Positions 22,910-34,266 of a stretch of 64,000 nucleotides of DNA are shown in pieces. Positions within the stretch are counted from its first letter, which is position 1. Each line of letters starts with the position of its first letter. Source of the stretch: Macrocystis pyrifera. Its lineage: Eukaryota; Sar; Phaeophyceae; Laminariales; Laminariaceae. Below the pieces are notes generated by a model that saw nothing but the letters and a program-made list of their open reading frames with translations, ran no database searches and was not told where the DNA came from. A program made the translations under genes and the position numbers. The stretch spans positions 8,559,305 to 8,623,304 of the forward strand of contig JASSKH010000009.1 of assembly GCA_031763025.1 (NCBI GenBank). Reading direction: 5' to 3'.

Positions 22910-24349
22910 ATTGTACTGTCTGTCCCGCGAAGTATTTCGTGCTTGTTTGCTTTCTCCCATCGAGATGCATGTTTGTTACCGCCTGTTTTGTGACAATGGG
23001 CAGGACTTTAGGGAAGTGAGCTCATCATGTGATAACATTACCATCATATCCGTAGCCAATAAGAAGAAAAGTATACATCTAATAATTCTGCGCCATGATT
23101 ATCTTTCACTCCCTTCATGCCACGTCTCTCTCTCTATATATAAAAACGGTATACAGCAGCATCAAATATATATACAACGTACTTGGTACTGCAGTATTTT
23201 CAACAACAAACTTTCGTGCTTTCACTCAAATAAATATGGCGACAGCACACATACGCCCTACTATTAATATTCATAGCTCGTCGTGGTATAATTATACTTC
23301 GAAGTAGTAGTGTGTACGATATGACTATTCAACGTAAGTTCTACGATAACTCCCAAACTCCATCGAAACTTTACAAACGGTTTATCACAATAATTGTAAA
23401 ATTAGGTAAAAATGGAATATAGACGAGGCGTATTACGCAGCTTGCAAAGTTGAGTATCAACTATTTAATCAGTCGAACTCACAGCTGACGTATTTCAAAA
23501 TTTACAAAAACTCTGCAGCACCACAACGATATCATCCCGGAAATGGCGAAAACTTTCACACCAATAATATATACTAGGTGGGGCAGTACTATTACATACT
23601 ACCGGTATGAAACAACAATCTGCCATCAATCCAGCATCATGGAAGTTGTACATTAGGCGGGGATAAAACAGAGTTCAAACCGGACACGTACCAGGTTTGG
23701 AGAACCGAAGAACAACACTGATTCACCCCGCTTTCGTACACCTCGACATGATAACGTACGACAAAGGATCCAACAGCTGGGTACATTCAGGCAAGGCCCG
23801 GACTTCAAAAACAGGTCGGTTCGACGCAAGGAGTAGAACTAGCCGTGATCATTCCGTCAGCTCGTCACCAACCACCTTCTTGTAAAGCTTGCGGTATTGA
23901 GTCTTGGTCCAGACTTCTGTGGCTCAAGTATTGGCCGGTAGAGTTTGAGGTGGGAAGACGAGGAGCTGTATAGTTTCAAGCGCGCTGCTCGAACGTCTGA
24001 CTGCAAAACACTCGAGCCCATACCTGGACCAATTTCGCCGCATATTTCAGGTGAACAACCCCGCGCGTGCACGTGTACAAGATTTCTATACATACAAGGC
24101 TTCCTTCGGAGTAAGGTGGAGTCGCTTCTTCTACGACTTCGTTTGGTTGGCTTCGGATTATTCCGCCAATTCCTGCAGGTTATAAGCAAGCGTAAAGAGA
24201 ATCAACCAATTAAACGTAGTTGTATTGCGCTTTTTTTTCCGAGGCAGAGGTTGAGTAGTGGCATGGCGGGGATGGTATGTTGATTAAAGGGGGATTCGGT
24301 ACGGGGGGGAAGGCAGCAGTGCCCCCAACAACTGTTGTTGTGGAAATAT
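22910..24349. other. No gene recognised, between the inverted LINE/SINE copies
   Basis: The ORFs are short and lack family features. This is the spacer of a large inverted arrangement formed by LINE fragments A and B. Confidence 0.4.
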
Positions 24350-25290
24350 CGTACAGCAATTGTTGTTGCTGTTGTTTTCTTCACATTAAACCGTTCTTTC
24401 TACCCGTCGACATCCAGCTCAACCAGTGTCCGAGCCGATTCTTCAATCCTAGAGAGATACAAGTTCTGCGGTCACAAAGCTACGCCACAGAGATACTACG
24501 TTGCCACGTATGCAATGCAATGCCATGGCATCATACTGCGTACGACAGGCACGACATACACATCCGTGACCGGCGTCCCCGGTGGCTTGGTAGGTGGTCC
24601 GCGAGCCTATCAAGATCAATTTCATGAGTTCGAGTCTCACCGAGTGCATGCTCGTAGGGACTTTTTCTTGCATAAAATTGATTAGCGGAAAGCGCGAGAG
24701 CGTGAGTTAGCTGTACATTCAATGAAAGTCGACGAGCAGTGGGAATGCTGGACCCTATGCGCGATAAAAACTAAAGGCACGTACCGGGGGGGAGAAGGGA
24801 CGACACTTGTGACCACGGCTTGTCCAGAAGATCGTCGAGGGTAAAACCTCCTACGAGTGGGCTGGAAAGTAAAAGTGATGAAAAAAAAAAAACAGCAACA
24901 ATAACCTGGAGAAGCGAAACGAAACAAAGATGAAAAACAAAGAAAAACAAAGAAGACAATTCGAAAGAGAAAAAGAAACAAGATAATATACAAATATACA
25001 AATATATATAAGAAACAAACCATCGTGCCCCCCCCGCAGGGGATCTGACAGACACTAAAAAAGAACGAACTGGGGAAAAAAAATGAAAAAGAAGAAAACA
25101 CCACTAGTCGTCGTCAACAGAGTAAGACTAAGAACTAAGGGAAAATAACAGGCAAACCAAACAAAGCACAAAGCATCCTCCAGGTAGCGGCAGCAGTTTA
25201 TGGTACGAGGAGCACAGCCAGGGTCTCCCTGCTGGTCCGCCTAGTGCCTTGCTACCCTGTCTGTCACCTCCGTCCGGCGTTCGTCAACTA
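24350..25290 (-). mobile_element. LINE 3' fragment B, carrying a nested SINE
   Basis: On the minus strand from 25290 the sequence encodes the last LINE codons. It runs through the 3' region, is interrupted by the SINE at 24572-24892, and resumes to the end GAACGGTTTAATGTGAAG with an AACAACAGCAAC tail. Fragment A provides the uninterrupted version of the insertion point. It lies next to the second LINE in the same orientation, so it may be an independent insertion or a duplicated tail of that LINE. Confidence 0.75.
24572..24892 (+). mobile_element. tRNA-derived SINE, copy B, nested in LINE fragment
   Basis: The 321-bp copy begins GGCGTCCCCGGTGGCTTGG, has the B box GAGTTCGAGTCTCAC, and ends in a 12-base poly-A followed by CAGCAACA. 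It is nearly identical to copy A on the other strand. It splits the LINE 3' region at the point where fragment A is continuous. Possible short target repeats are GTGACC before and ATAACC after, which are imperfect. Confidence 0.78.
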
Positions 25291-27727
25291 TGCCCGGCCC
25301 CTCGGCGTCAGACAATACGAAACAAGCAAAGCAGGCTCGTCATCCACCCACGCCACACGACTCCTTCAATAAGGCTTATCAATCGCAGAAAGAAAGAGAA
25401 ATAAAATAAAATGAAAATCACATGGGGTCAGCGCAAAAAGAAGAAAATAATATGAAACAAAAATAAAGAAAAACAAAAGGAACACAAAGGAAGACCACGT
25501 TCGAACCAGCTGCACCAGTTGGTGGTACAAGTAGTATAGGCATGTTCTACTTCTTAGTCTGCCTGGTACCTTGCTACCCTGTCTGCCATCTCCTTCCTAC
25601 TTTCGTCCACTGCAGTTTCCCTTATACTCCTGTTCCCCCCCCTCTCCGCATTCCCTTGGTCGGGTTTTCTGCTATTCCTCTTATTGCCCCTCCTCCCCCC
25701 ATTCCCTTGGACACCACCCACGGTGGATGCGCGGCGCTGCCTACTCAACTCAGCCTCAGCCTCGTGCCACCTCACCATGAACCGTTCGGCTGCTTCGAGG
25801 ATCCCCCGGTACCACTTCCCCGCCTTTTTTGCAGCAGTGGGCCACAGCGCGGTCTCAACTCCAAACACCAAGGGGGAAAGTTCCGTTGACCCTTCGGTGG
25901 CTCGGAACTCCCTAAGGTCTTCGACTATGCATCTATGCCAAGTCTTAACCTGTCCGTCAGGTCTCGGGTTCTCCCCACCAGCCATCGTCCCGAACATTAC
26001 CCGACTGGGTAATCGATCCTTGCTTTGCCGTGCCAACCCCCCCCACGAACAAGAGACGCCGTTTGCGGATGGTCGTTTCGATGCTCTCGCAACGTGTCAT
26101 CTTGAGGGCCTTCACGTACGAGAGGGTGGTATGGTCAGTACGAAGTCGGCGCTGGAAGCTAATGACTCGCAGCAGGACTTGGTGGTGAGCTGTTCGAAGG
26201 TTGGCAAAGTATTCCGCTCTGAGGGTCCACGTCACACACCATTACAGCAGGGTCTCAATCACCCCCTCCTTCAGCATTCGGACTTTCAGGCTAAGGGGGG
26301 CGGTCGTCCTGTCATACAGCTCCGGGCCGAACCGTTTGAGGCATGCTCGCATGAGACAGATCCGTCGGTCGATTTCGAGCGAGAGGTCAGCGTTTTCGTG
26401 CATAATGCCGCCTAGGTATAAGAACTGGGCCGTCTGCTTATACCTCTGGCCTGCTGCTTCGATAACGAGCGGTGGTGCGAGGGTTTTCTGGTCTGGCGTT
26501 TGTAGAAGCATAGTCTCTGTCTTCTTTTCCGACACCGTAAGGCCTGCTGCTTCGAAGACAGTCACGATGACTGTCATCATTTTCGCGAGCCCTTCAGCCG
26601 ACTTCGAGACAATCCCTGCTTCAGCGGCGTACAACATGCCCCATACAGCCCTTCACACGCACGCCAACGGCTCCTGCTCCTCCGTTCCGACTACTCCAGC
26701 GTCACTGAGTTGGACCAAGTCCCTTACGATGGCTTCGTCATGGCTAAAGCGTACTAGTACGACGTGCAACGCAGCAGCGAAGAATACGTTGAACAGTAAC
26801 GGTGATAGCACACAGCCTTGCCGCAGCCCCTGCGTGACATCAAACCATTCCGAGTGCTCGCCATCATCCGTACGCACGCGAGCCCGCATGCCATCGTGGA
26901 AATTACGGATAATTCTCAGCATCTTGGTTGGTACGCCAACACGTGTGAGTACTTCCCATAACAGCTCTCGGTCGACAGAGTCGTGCGCTTTCTACAGATC
27001 GATGAAGCACAAGTACAGGGGGATTTTCCCCTGTCGTCCAAGCTCTTGCAACCGGCGCACGACGAACAACATATCAATCGTTCATCGTGCGGGGCGGAAG
27101 CCGCACTTTTCCTCCGGGAGTAATTCCTCGGCCTCGCAGTAGTTGCTGAGGCGGGACGCGTCGATTTTCAACAAAACTTTGCCTGCTTGGGAAACAAGCG
27201 AAAAATCCCTCTGTAGTTGTTGCAATCAGTTCGATCTTTCTTTTTGTGAAGGACCTTGATGATCGCATCTTTCCATTGCTGGGGGACTTCTCCTGTTACC
27301 CAAACATTGACGAGGATGTTGTGAAAGCACTGGGCGAATGCGGGGTGGTCGATTTTGGGGAGTTCGGCCGGGAGACCATCTGGCCTGACAGCTTTCCCAT
27401 TTGGCATCTTAAGTGCTTCCGTCATCTCGTCCATGGATGGTTCAACTCCGAGCGACAGTGTAAGCGGTCGTGGTGGCAAGAGGTCGATGATCGTGGGATC
27501 GAGTTTAAGCGATTTCGTGTTCAAGAGTTTGTGGTAAAACCTCCCCCAACGTTCACGAATTCCCACCTTATCCCGCAACAGCGTGCCATCCTCATCCCTA
27601 ATGAACTGTTCACTTCTCGCTTTAGTCCCTTCCAAGCCTCTCTGGCCGTTGTTCGCTAGGAGTCGTTCGGTTTCAGCGAAGTACGCTTCGAAGTACGCAT
27701 GCAGTCCTGCGGCAACCACCTTCTGCA
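25291..27727 (-). pseudogene. Second LINE, 5'-truncated and frameshifted
   Basis: Minus-strand ORF pieces at 27719-27168, 26922-26653, 26637-26242, 26235-25957 and 26036-25554 together match the RT ORF of the first LINE, from about its residue 150 to the shared end RVARYQAD. Homology to the first LINE stops at about 27727, just after CTGCAG, the pattern of LINE 5' truncation. The YADD motif is altered to YAAE near 26632. Several frameshifts and at least one stop break the chain. The 3' region continues to about 25300. Confidence 0.85.
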
Positions 27728-27800
27728 GTAGGCAGCCGCGATTTCGATATTTACTACGTATAGTAGAGTTTCCTTCGGAGAGGTCGTGTTACTACATTAA

Positions 27801-27889
27801 CCCTTTTAGTACCGCAGTCCCGTTTTGGGGACAAATCACTTGGAATTAGACTGGTTTGTCCCCAAATCGGGACTGATGTACTAAAGGGG
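27801..27889. mobile_element. piggyBac-like MITE, 89 bp, TTAA target site
   Basis: TTAA lies immediately outside both ends (27797-27800 and 27890-27893). The ends are inverted repeats of about 37 bases starting CCCTTTTAGTACCGCAGTCC and, complemented on the right, CCCCTTTAGTACATCAGTCC. A TTAA target and ends that begin CCC are the signature of the piggyBac superfamily. The element is a near-perfect hairpin with no coding sequence. Confidence 0.82.
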
Positions 27890-27893
27890 TTAA

Positions 27894-28356
27894 CGACGGT
27901 GACGCAAGGTTTGAAAGCCCACATCAACATGACTGATTACTTACTGTTGTTTGTGTGTCTATCTATGTCGTATTCCTCAATTAGGAAATAAAAAAATAGC
28001 TCTATTTCTGGCACAAAATACAGACGTTGGATTTTTTGTTGTTGTATGGCGTGTTTTGACCAGATTGCATCCTCGAATCGGAAAACAAATAAATACTACA
28101 ACACAAATACAAAGGTTATAATATTACCCACCCCCCAAAAGCAGAGTATTCTCGAAAGAATGAGAGAATGTGAGTTTTGTACGTGCGTAAGAAGCTTAGC
28201 CAATCAGACGAATGCGGTGTTTCACGGTAGCATGAATCGTAGCCCTTGGCACACACACCTTGTCTGGTACGTAGCCGCAACCTACACGTAACAGCGCAGT
28301 GAAGCAGAGGCAAAGCTACAGGCCCAAGGTGTGATACAGACTAGTTTGAGCTCAGG
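27894..28356. other. No gene recognised; 5' flank of the Ala-rich ORF
   Basis: The stretch is AT-rich with only short ORFs and could contain the promoter of the downstream ORF. No TATA element stands out. Confidence 0.35.
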
Positions 28357-29175
28357 ATGTCCGACGAGAGCAAGTCGCCGAAGGCCGCAGCCAATGCGGC
28401 TACTGCCGCGCAAGAGGTGCAGGCCGCGTTGTTTGCTGCGCAAACACAAGCTGAGGCGAATGCTCATGCTGCTGCAGCTGCTGTGCAGGCGGAGGTCGAC
28501 GCACGCCGTGCTGGGCGAGCCGAGGCCGAGGTTCGCCAGGCCACCGACGCCGCTGCAGCCGCTCGCCAGGCAAACGCTGCTGCTGCAGCCGCTCGCCAGG
28601 CCAACGCTGCTGCTGCAGCTGCTCCTACTACTGATGCTGCGGCTGGTCCTCCATCTATGCCGGCAGCGGGGGGAGCGGTATCGACGGCTGACATTCTGCA
28701 GTCAACTTGGCAGAACCAGGTGGTCTCCGAGTTTCCCCGCATAGATACGGAGATCCTCGGCGTCAGATCAACGCTGGACAATGTGCTTCTGTCTGTCGCT
28801 GGCCTTCGGGACGCCGTCACCGGCGGCGCATCCAAGACCGCCCACAACGAGGTCCTTCTCCAGCAGTTTATGGACAATTTTTCCGACCGTGAGCCTTCCG
28901 TGCGGGACAGCAGGGACGCGAGGGAGCGTCACGTCCAGAAATCACAGCTTACTGACGACACGGCCCTTTGGAAGAAAATGTCCTCTCGCAAACACTGGCT
29001 GTTTCGGGGACGCTTGCCCCCGAACCTCGGCGAGTCGGCCGCGGATACTCAGTCGTTTGTCGGTGAGAGCATCAACGTTACAGCGCTGGTGGCTGCCCAG
29101 GTTCGTGCCATCAGCAAGCTTGACGTGGTCTCGTATGGGCCACGTGCCGATCGCCCGGTGGAGAACTGGTACGTA
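28357..29175 (+). CDS. Alanine-rich protein, possible Gag or hypothetical gene, first exon
   Basis: The ATG at 28357 opens a frame that begins MSDESKSPKAAANAA. Residues 10-110 are Ala-rich with heptad-like Gln, Glu and Arg spacing, and a 30-base unit encoding ARQANAAAAA is duplicated (28561-28623). After residue 110 the composition becomes normal (EFPRIDTEILGVRSTLDNVL, then RKHWLFRGRLPPN). A sequence GTAAGT at 29172 directly after VENWY looks like a splice donor. The open frame continues to 29286 but with unlike composition, so the exon probably ends there. An Ala-rich coiled start resembles Gag proteins nearby, but no pol follows. The function is unknown. Confidence 0.45.
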
Positions 29176-29323
29176 AGTAATGCAGGGGGATTCGAATTCA
29201 CGTGTCAGTGTCTGCCCTCGTCAGTCGACCGCCTACCGTCAGCATATTTTACATCGTCCCAGGTATATTTTAGGTTTATCAATTAGAAAAATAAAATGGA
29301 CCTTTCATCTTAGATTCAAGCTA

Positions 29324-29428
29324 TTACGGGTGACCATAGTAAATAGGACCATACATTGTAGGTGCAAATAGCTAAACATATAGATTTTTGTGTGTACCGT
29401 AGGTCCTATTTAGTATGGTCCCCCGTAA
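29324..29428. mobile_element. MITE, 105 bp, TA target site (copy 2)
   Basis: Same inverted ends (TTACGGGTGACCATAGTAA and its partner) and the same length as the copy at 19172-19276, again with TA on both sides (29322-29323, 29429-29430). The internal 45 bases differ, so the copies are old or the family tolerates divergent cores. Confidence 0.8.
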
Positions 29429-30490
29429 TAGGAGCTGCTATCTTGCTCAGTTTTGAGTGTTCTTCCATTCTGACTCGAGTTTTGGGGATCCAGTTTTTTC
29501 CTTGACTTTTTTTAGTAAGAAATGGATTTGTTGGTGTGCAAAAAACTGTTTGGGAATTAGCGTGGAAATGATAGACCTGAAAATAGTGTGCAAGTATCGT
29601 ATTCGAATGGGTTTGGACTGGTTCATCACAATTCAGCGTCGGGCGATCGGCCCCCGCTCCCGGGCAGAGAGCGAGCCATCACCGGGAGAGCGCCTCTGCG
29701 CGCCCCCCCGCTCGCTGACTTCTTCATCGGCGCCCGCTCTTTTTTGGGGGTCACCGAGGGCGTTGTTGCAGGCAGATAACAGCAAAAACAGCAAAAACAA
29801 AGCAGCAGTGTCCAAACTTTATTATTATAGACAGCTTGCGAGTAAGAGCTAACAACATGCCCTTGATCCTGGATCGGACAATTCCCCAATCGCACCTTCC
29901 GGTCACCAAAAAACCCGAACAAACAACGTCCCTGTGGCACGAACATGAAACAAATCATGTAATAATGAGCACACCCAACGTAGAAATCAAAGTCAAGACC
30001 CTCTTCTGTTAACTCCGATAAAATATCAAACGTTTCGCTCAACGCACGTTGGAGATTGAACGGAGGAAATCTGGGCTTTGTGGAGAGGTATTGAATCGTT
30101 GGGACGCTCGAACAGAGGCGATGGCCAAGTGGGGGTCACAGAGTTGATGACGGGTGCAGTTGGTTGAACTGGCAAGACAGAGGTTGGGAAGGGTTGAAAC
30201 AGTGAGGAAGAAGACCATCTATTAGTACTACTGATGTACATAGTACTCTACTCGTGGGTGTGTGCAAGCAGGGGTCTGGCATTCGGTAAGAGGTCGGCGA
30301 GTTGAAAGACGAAAACTCATATATGAAAAACTATAAAATTCGTGCTCTAGAATTGCGAAATTCATCTACTATAACTACCATACGTACAAAAATTTGAACG
30401 ATTACAACTTTTTTTTTTCAATAATGACATTGTACGTATCATACATGCCTGGCCACTCTGTCTTACCCTCGACGATAGACACACAATGGT
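29429..30490. other. No gene recognised; GC-rich patch and a dispersed repeat
   Basis: A sharply GC-rich patch lies at 29636-29760. A minus-strand ORF (30042-29626) has a protein-like composition in its first 65 residues but no ATG start or family match. The segment 30058-30170 is similar to 59727-59840 (shared GAAATCTGGGCTTGTGGAG-type core). Confidence 0.4.
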
Positions 30491-30493
30491 CCA

Positions 30494-32335
30494 CTGCCAG
30501 CAACAATAGACGAGGGAAAAATCCATCGATAGATATTGCCAGCAACAATAGACTAAAGGAAAATCTCTGGGATATATGCTGCCAGCGACAATAGGCGCGA
30601 GAAGAATATATCAATATATACATTGCCAGCGACAGTAGACGAGGGTAAATGCATCGATATATATTGCTATCGCCAATAAGCCAGGCGAAATGTAACGATG
30701 GATAATGCCAGCGTCAATAGGCGAGGGAGAAATCTATCCATGAAAATTGCCGGCGACAACAGACGAGGGGTGAAAAACTATCGATAGATATTGGCAGCGA
30801 TGAATCAAATTCGTTGTCTGCGAAGGGGTCCTTACCTGCCAGCTAGGAGACAGGTCGATAGCAACCCATGGTGGCTCTCCGTCCCACTTACACTCATGGC
30901 CCTCGTGGGCCCATTCTTCGCCTATGTTCACCACAACCCGCAACTCTACGGAACTGGTCTGACTTGAGGCCATGCTGGCCCCCACATGCTGGTTGTAGTA
31001 TTGATGATCCATGCTATTAATAGCTTCTTCTCTCGTCTCCGTTGCTCGACAGGGCAGGTCTTGAGGACGTATTTAGACTGCTCTGAGAGTATTTAGACTG
31101 CTCGTGGCCAGAGAAAGCTTGTGTGACCATCTGCGTTCCATTCAGTCTGAGGTTTGACTTCATGGAGGCATGTTTCCCTGGGTATTTCTCATCATCGGCC
31201 CCTATTTTTAGGTTGACTGACGGCTCGGCATGGATCCTGCCTTCGCTCCGCATGTCAGCCTCCCTGGCAGTCCTTGTCAAGGCAACACCCTCTTTAGGTT
31301 TCAATCCAGTGTCTATCGGGCCTCTCGACGCCAACCTTAGCAATGCTCTGTTGCACCGAACCGCTGTAATATTGACAGAAGACGGAGGGAAATATCTATC
31401 GATATATATTGCCAACGACAATAGGTTGTGCGGCGTGTCCATCGCTGACCATTGCCATCCGCAATGGATTGAGAAGTCCGTCTACCGATGGCCATTTTCA
31501 GTCACAACATATTGGGGACGGTAAAAATAGATAGGCATTGCCGACAGCATTATACGCGTCCATTGCACCACATTGTAATCCAATTATTCGCTGCACCGGC
31601 CGTTGTCTGTTGTCCAGGATCGAAAACCGCATTTATATAAACGCTTGAGATCGTACTAAATATTTATCGAAACGTCCATGCTTCCTGTTTCATTGGCTAG
31701 CCTAGCTGAGAACACGTGATCACGATATACCGTGCCATGGATCCATTGTCGTTTGTCAAGTGTTGTCAAGACACACCATGCACTCATTACTTTGACTGCT
31801 GTCGTCGCAATACAGTATACTACAATGCTGTCGTCACACAATAGATACCTTGCTGTGCTCAGCAGAGTACGTTGTACGTGTGTCGATCGATATCCATTAC
31901 CTACTAAGGTGGTGAGCCGTGTCCACCGATAGACATTGACGGTTACAATAGATTTGAGGACGGTAACAATCGACAAACATTGCCCGTCACCATAGATCGT
32001 GGGGAGTGTCCATTGATGGACATTGTCGGCGACAATAGATTGGGGATGTGATCCATCGCTGGCTCAATAGATTGTGGGGAGTATCCGTCGATGGCCACTG
32101 TCGGTCACAAGAGATTGAGGATGTGATCCATCGATATGCATCGCCTGCCACAATAGATCGTAGAACACCCAATCGATAGACACTGACGATGACAATGGAT
32201 TGGGCGTGTGATCCATCGATAGCTACTATCGATGACTATGTATGGGGAAGTAGGCCAATCGATAGCCACTACCGGCGACAATAGACTGAGGAAGAAGTAA
32301 ATCGACAGACACTACCGACGGCAATAGACACGTCC
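30494..32335. repeat. Diverged minisatellite, unit about 43 bp, in interrupted blocks
   Basis: Eight units with TTGCCAGCGACAATAGACG and ATCCATCGATAGAT lie at 30494-30805, two more near 31380-31470, and about ten at 31890-32335, in units of 41-44 bases. The blocks are separated by non-repeat DNA. A segment ending with TTGTCTRTTGTCCAGG occurs after both the second block (31600) and the last (32380), so a larger duplication has also happened. Confidence 0.75.
30838..31400 (-). pseudogene. Possible captured gene fragment inside the minisatellite
   Basis: Between repeat blocks, the minus strand encodes two protein-like stretches in different frames, one with LKIGADDEKYPGKHASMKS and one with VNIGEEWAHEGHECKWDG. 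The second ends SPSWQ at a consensus splice donor, CAG/GTAAGG, near 30835. The composition differs from the repeat around it. I recognise no family. It may be a host gene fragment or chance. Confidence 0.3.
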
Positions 32336-32478
32336 ATTGAGCCATATTATATTGCCATTGCGGTGGTCATTGTCTATTGTCCAGGGTGTGGTCACTTTAC
32401 AAAGATAAGATTCGACAAAATTTACGGCATCACATCTGATTGGTTCATTTAAAAAAAGCTGTCGCCATATCCAGTGTT

Positions 32479-33139
32479 ATGTGGGAGAGATGGTAAGGGT
32501 TCCAAGAGATGATGATCCGCAGGAGAAGTGTGACACAGGTGTCTGTGCTTGGCCAAAATCAGACCTAGTTCGTATTGGCGTTCTCTTATTTTATGGATGC
32601 GAGGCTTGCTCGACGAGGTAAGTGAGATGAGTGAGAAGGGAGGGGGGAGGAAGCAGATGGTATTTGAAGCCAGAAGTATATTCTGGATTCAATCGGCTAA
32701 AATCTACTGGCAAGGGTACATGCGTTACCCTCAACTTCAATAGTACAACACCCCGTAAAACCTGACGTATGGACATACCACGCGCGTATGTATCCGTCTC
32801 CTCGGCTATTTAGATATTAGTCTGCGTATCTCCTTTTAGCAAATACCAATATCTTATTCCAGACGGTAAGCGGGGTGTACGAAGGAATACCAGGCTGCGT
32901 ACCGGATACTACGACTACGAAATATCTTAATCCAGACGGTAAAATTAGTAAGATCCACCTGGAACAATAATATCTAACGGCCCCTACTGATGGTTGGTCT
33001 ATCGACTATAAACCAAGGTACTGTATCACATTAGCCCACCCTGAATGGTCGTAGATGCAGAATGCACGACGATATAGAGATGGCTACTTGGACATCAGAA
33101 AATCGAAAGAGGGGGGTCGAAGATTCTGCTATTCAAAAC
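32479..33139 (+). repeat. Long inverted repeat, left arm (0.66 kb)
   Basis: This segment is the inverted copy of 38092-38762. Shared landmarks include GTGGGAGAGATGGTAAGGG at the outer end, TATTCCAGACGGTAA, CGGCCCCTACTGATGGTTGG and, at the inner end, CTGCTATTCAAAAC. A third, partial copy in the same direction as this arm is at 38778-38992. No coding sequence is evident. Confidence 0.8.
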
Positions 33140-33798
33140 ATACGGCAACCCATTACAGACCAACCCACACTTCTTGAATGAGCCTAAGACGCTTCTGGTA
33201 GGGGCAGCATTCGTGCTAGAGAAAGAAAACGCAAAGAAAACGAAAAAGTAAGGACACAACGGGATGTTCGTCGTGGTACAATACGGCACTAGAAATACCA
33301 AGGGGCGGCCGGCAACTGTAGGCCCGATGTAACAAGTCGTGGCTATGCGCGGTGTAAGCTATGAGAAAAGCGGGAGAGACCGAGCAAGGTAAGGCACGAA
33401 CTAGAAATCAAATAAAACATCCAGCAATAGATTATATATAGAGCTAAGTCTACATGAAGCCAGAGCGAGAAGGACACAATAAGATCCCCACGTGTTTGCA
33501 ACCAAAACAGAAATGAAGAAAAGGAAACAAAAAAAAAAGGAAATAAAGAAGGACCGAAGGAAACAAGGACGAAAAATAAATAAATAGCAAAGACCGAAAG
33601 ACCGCCCCGAAGAAAAGGCAAAAGGAAGTACAGCAGGAAGGTAGACCCTGGAGGTACAATAACACTTTTTGTTGCGAATTGGGTCCTAGCAAAACAAGCG
33701 AAACGTGAGGTGCTAAATGGAATCAACACACAAAGCGAACGCGTGTCACAGACAGCGGACGCACAGAATGTACCGGTCCGAAACTAGTACATGACAAT
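33140..33798. other. No gene recognised; region after the gypsy polyprotein
   Basis: The stretch follows the C-terminal end of the first gypsy polyprotein (minus sense) and could hold its 3' untranslated region or LTR, but no second LTR was found. It has a polypurine-biased segment at 33480-33600. Confidence 0.4.
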
Positions 33799-34236
33799 CT
33801 AACGCATCCGTCGACCATCAGCTACGGCTATCTGGTCGGGCGGACGAGTGGTGGGGGGGGGTGTATTAGCATCACGTAGTACACCGCGTGCTAGTCCTCC
33901 GGCCTGATGGCGCTGAAGGCACCAGGATCCTTGCGTCGCGCTCCGTGAAGTGGCGTAGAGGCATGAAAGGAATGTAATCTTGATCGGGCCCGGGTCATCG
34001 AGGAAGCGGACGATGTAGGAGTCGGCGGAGGAGGTGTCGGTCGAGGCGAGCGGGGCAACTTTACCCAACCACCAGAGACCATCGCGGGCCTTGCACCTGA
34101 GGTGTGCCCCGGCAGGTAGAGGTGAAGAGCTGAAGCGGTGAAGCCAGAGGGTGCGTGGTACGAGGCTGTACCCGGGAGCGAGGGCGATTTCACCCCGGGA
34201 CCGCGATAGTACACGGTGAGCGGCCCCGATGCGCAT
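33799..34236 (-). pseudogene. Gypsy 1 C-terminal Tudor-like segment
   Basis: After the chromodomain-like part, the minus-strand frame from 34236 contains GAHLRCKARDGLWWLGKVAP followed by SYIVRFLDDPGPIKI and SWCLQRH. A small beta-rich module with W-x-G-K-V and Y-x-V-R-F-L-D-D is reminiscent of Tudor or chromo-barrel folds, which bind methylated lysine or arginine. The assignment is from pattern only. In a retrotransposon it could tether integration complexes to chromatin. It is continuous with integrase only after a frame change. Confidence 0.5.
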
Positions 34237-34266
34237 CTGGCGGTATAAACGGTTGGTCTGGCGGTG

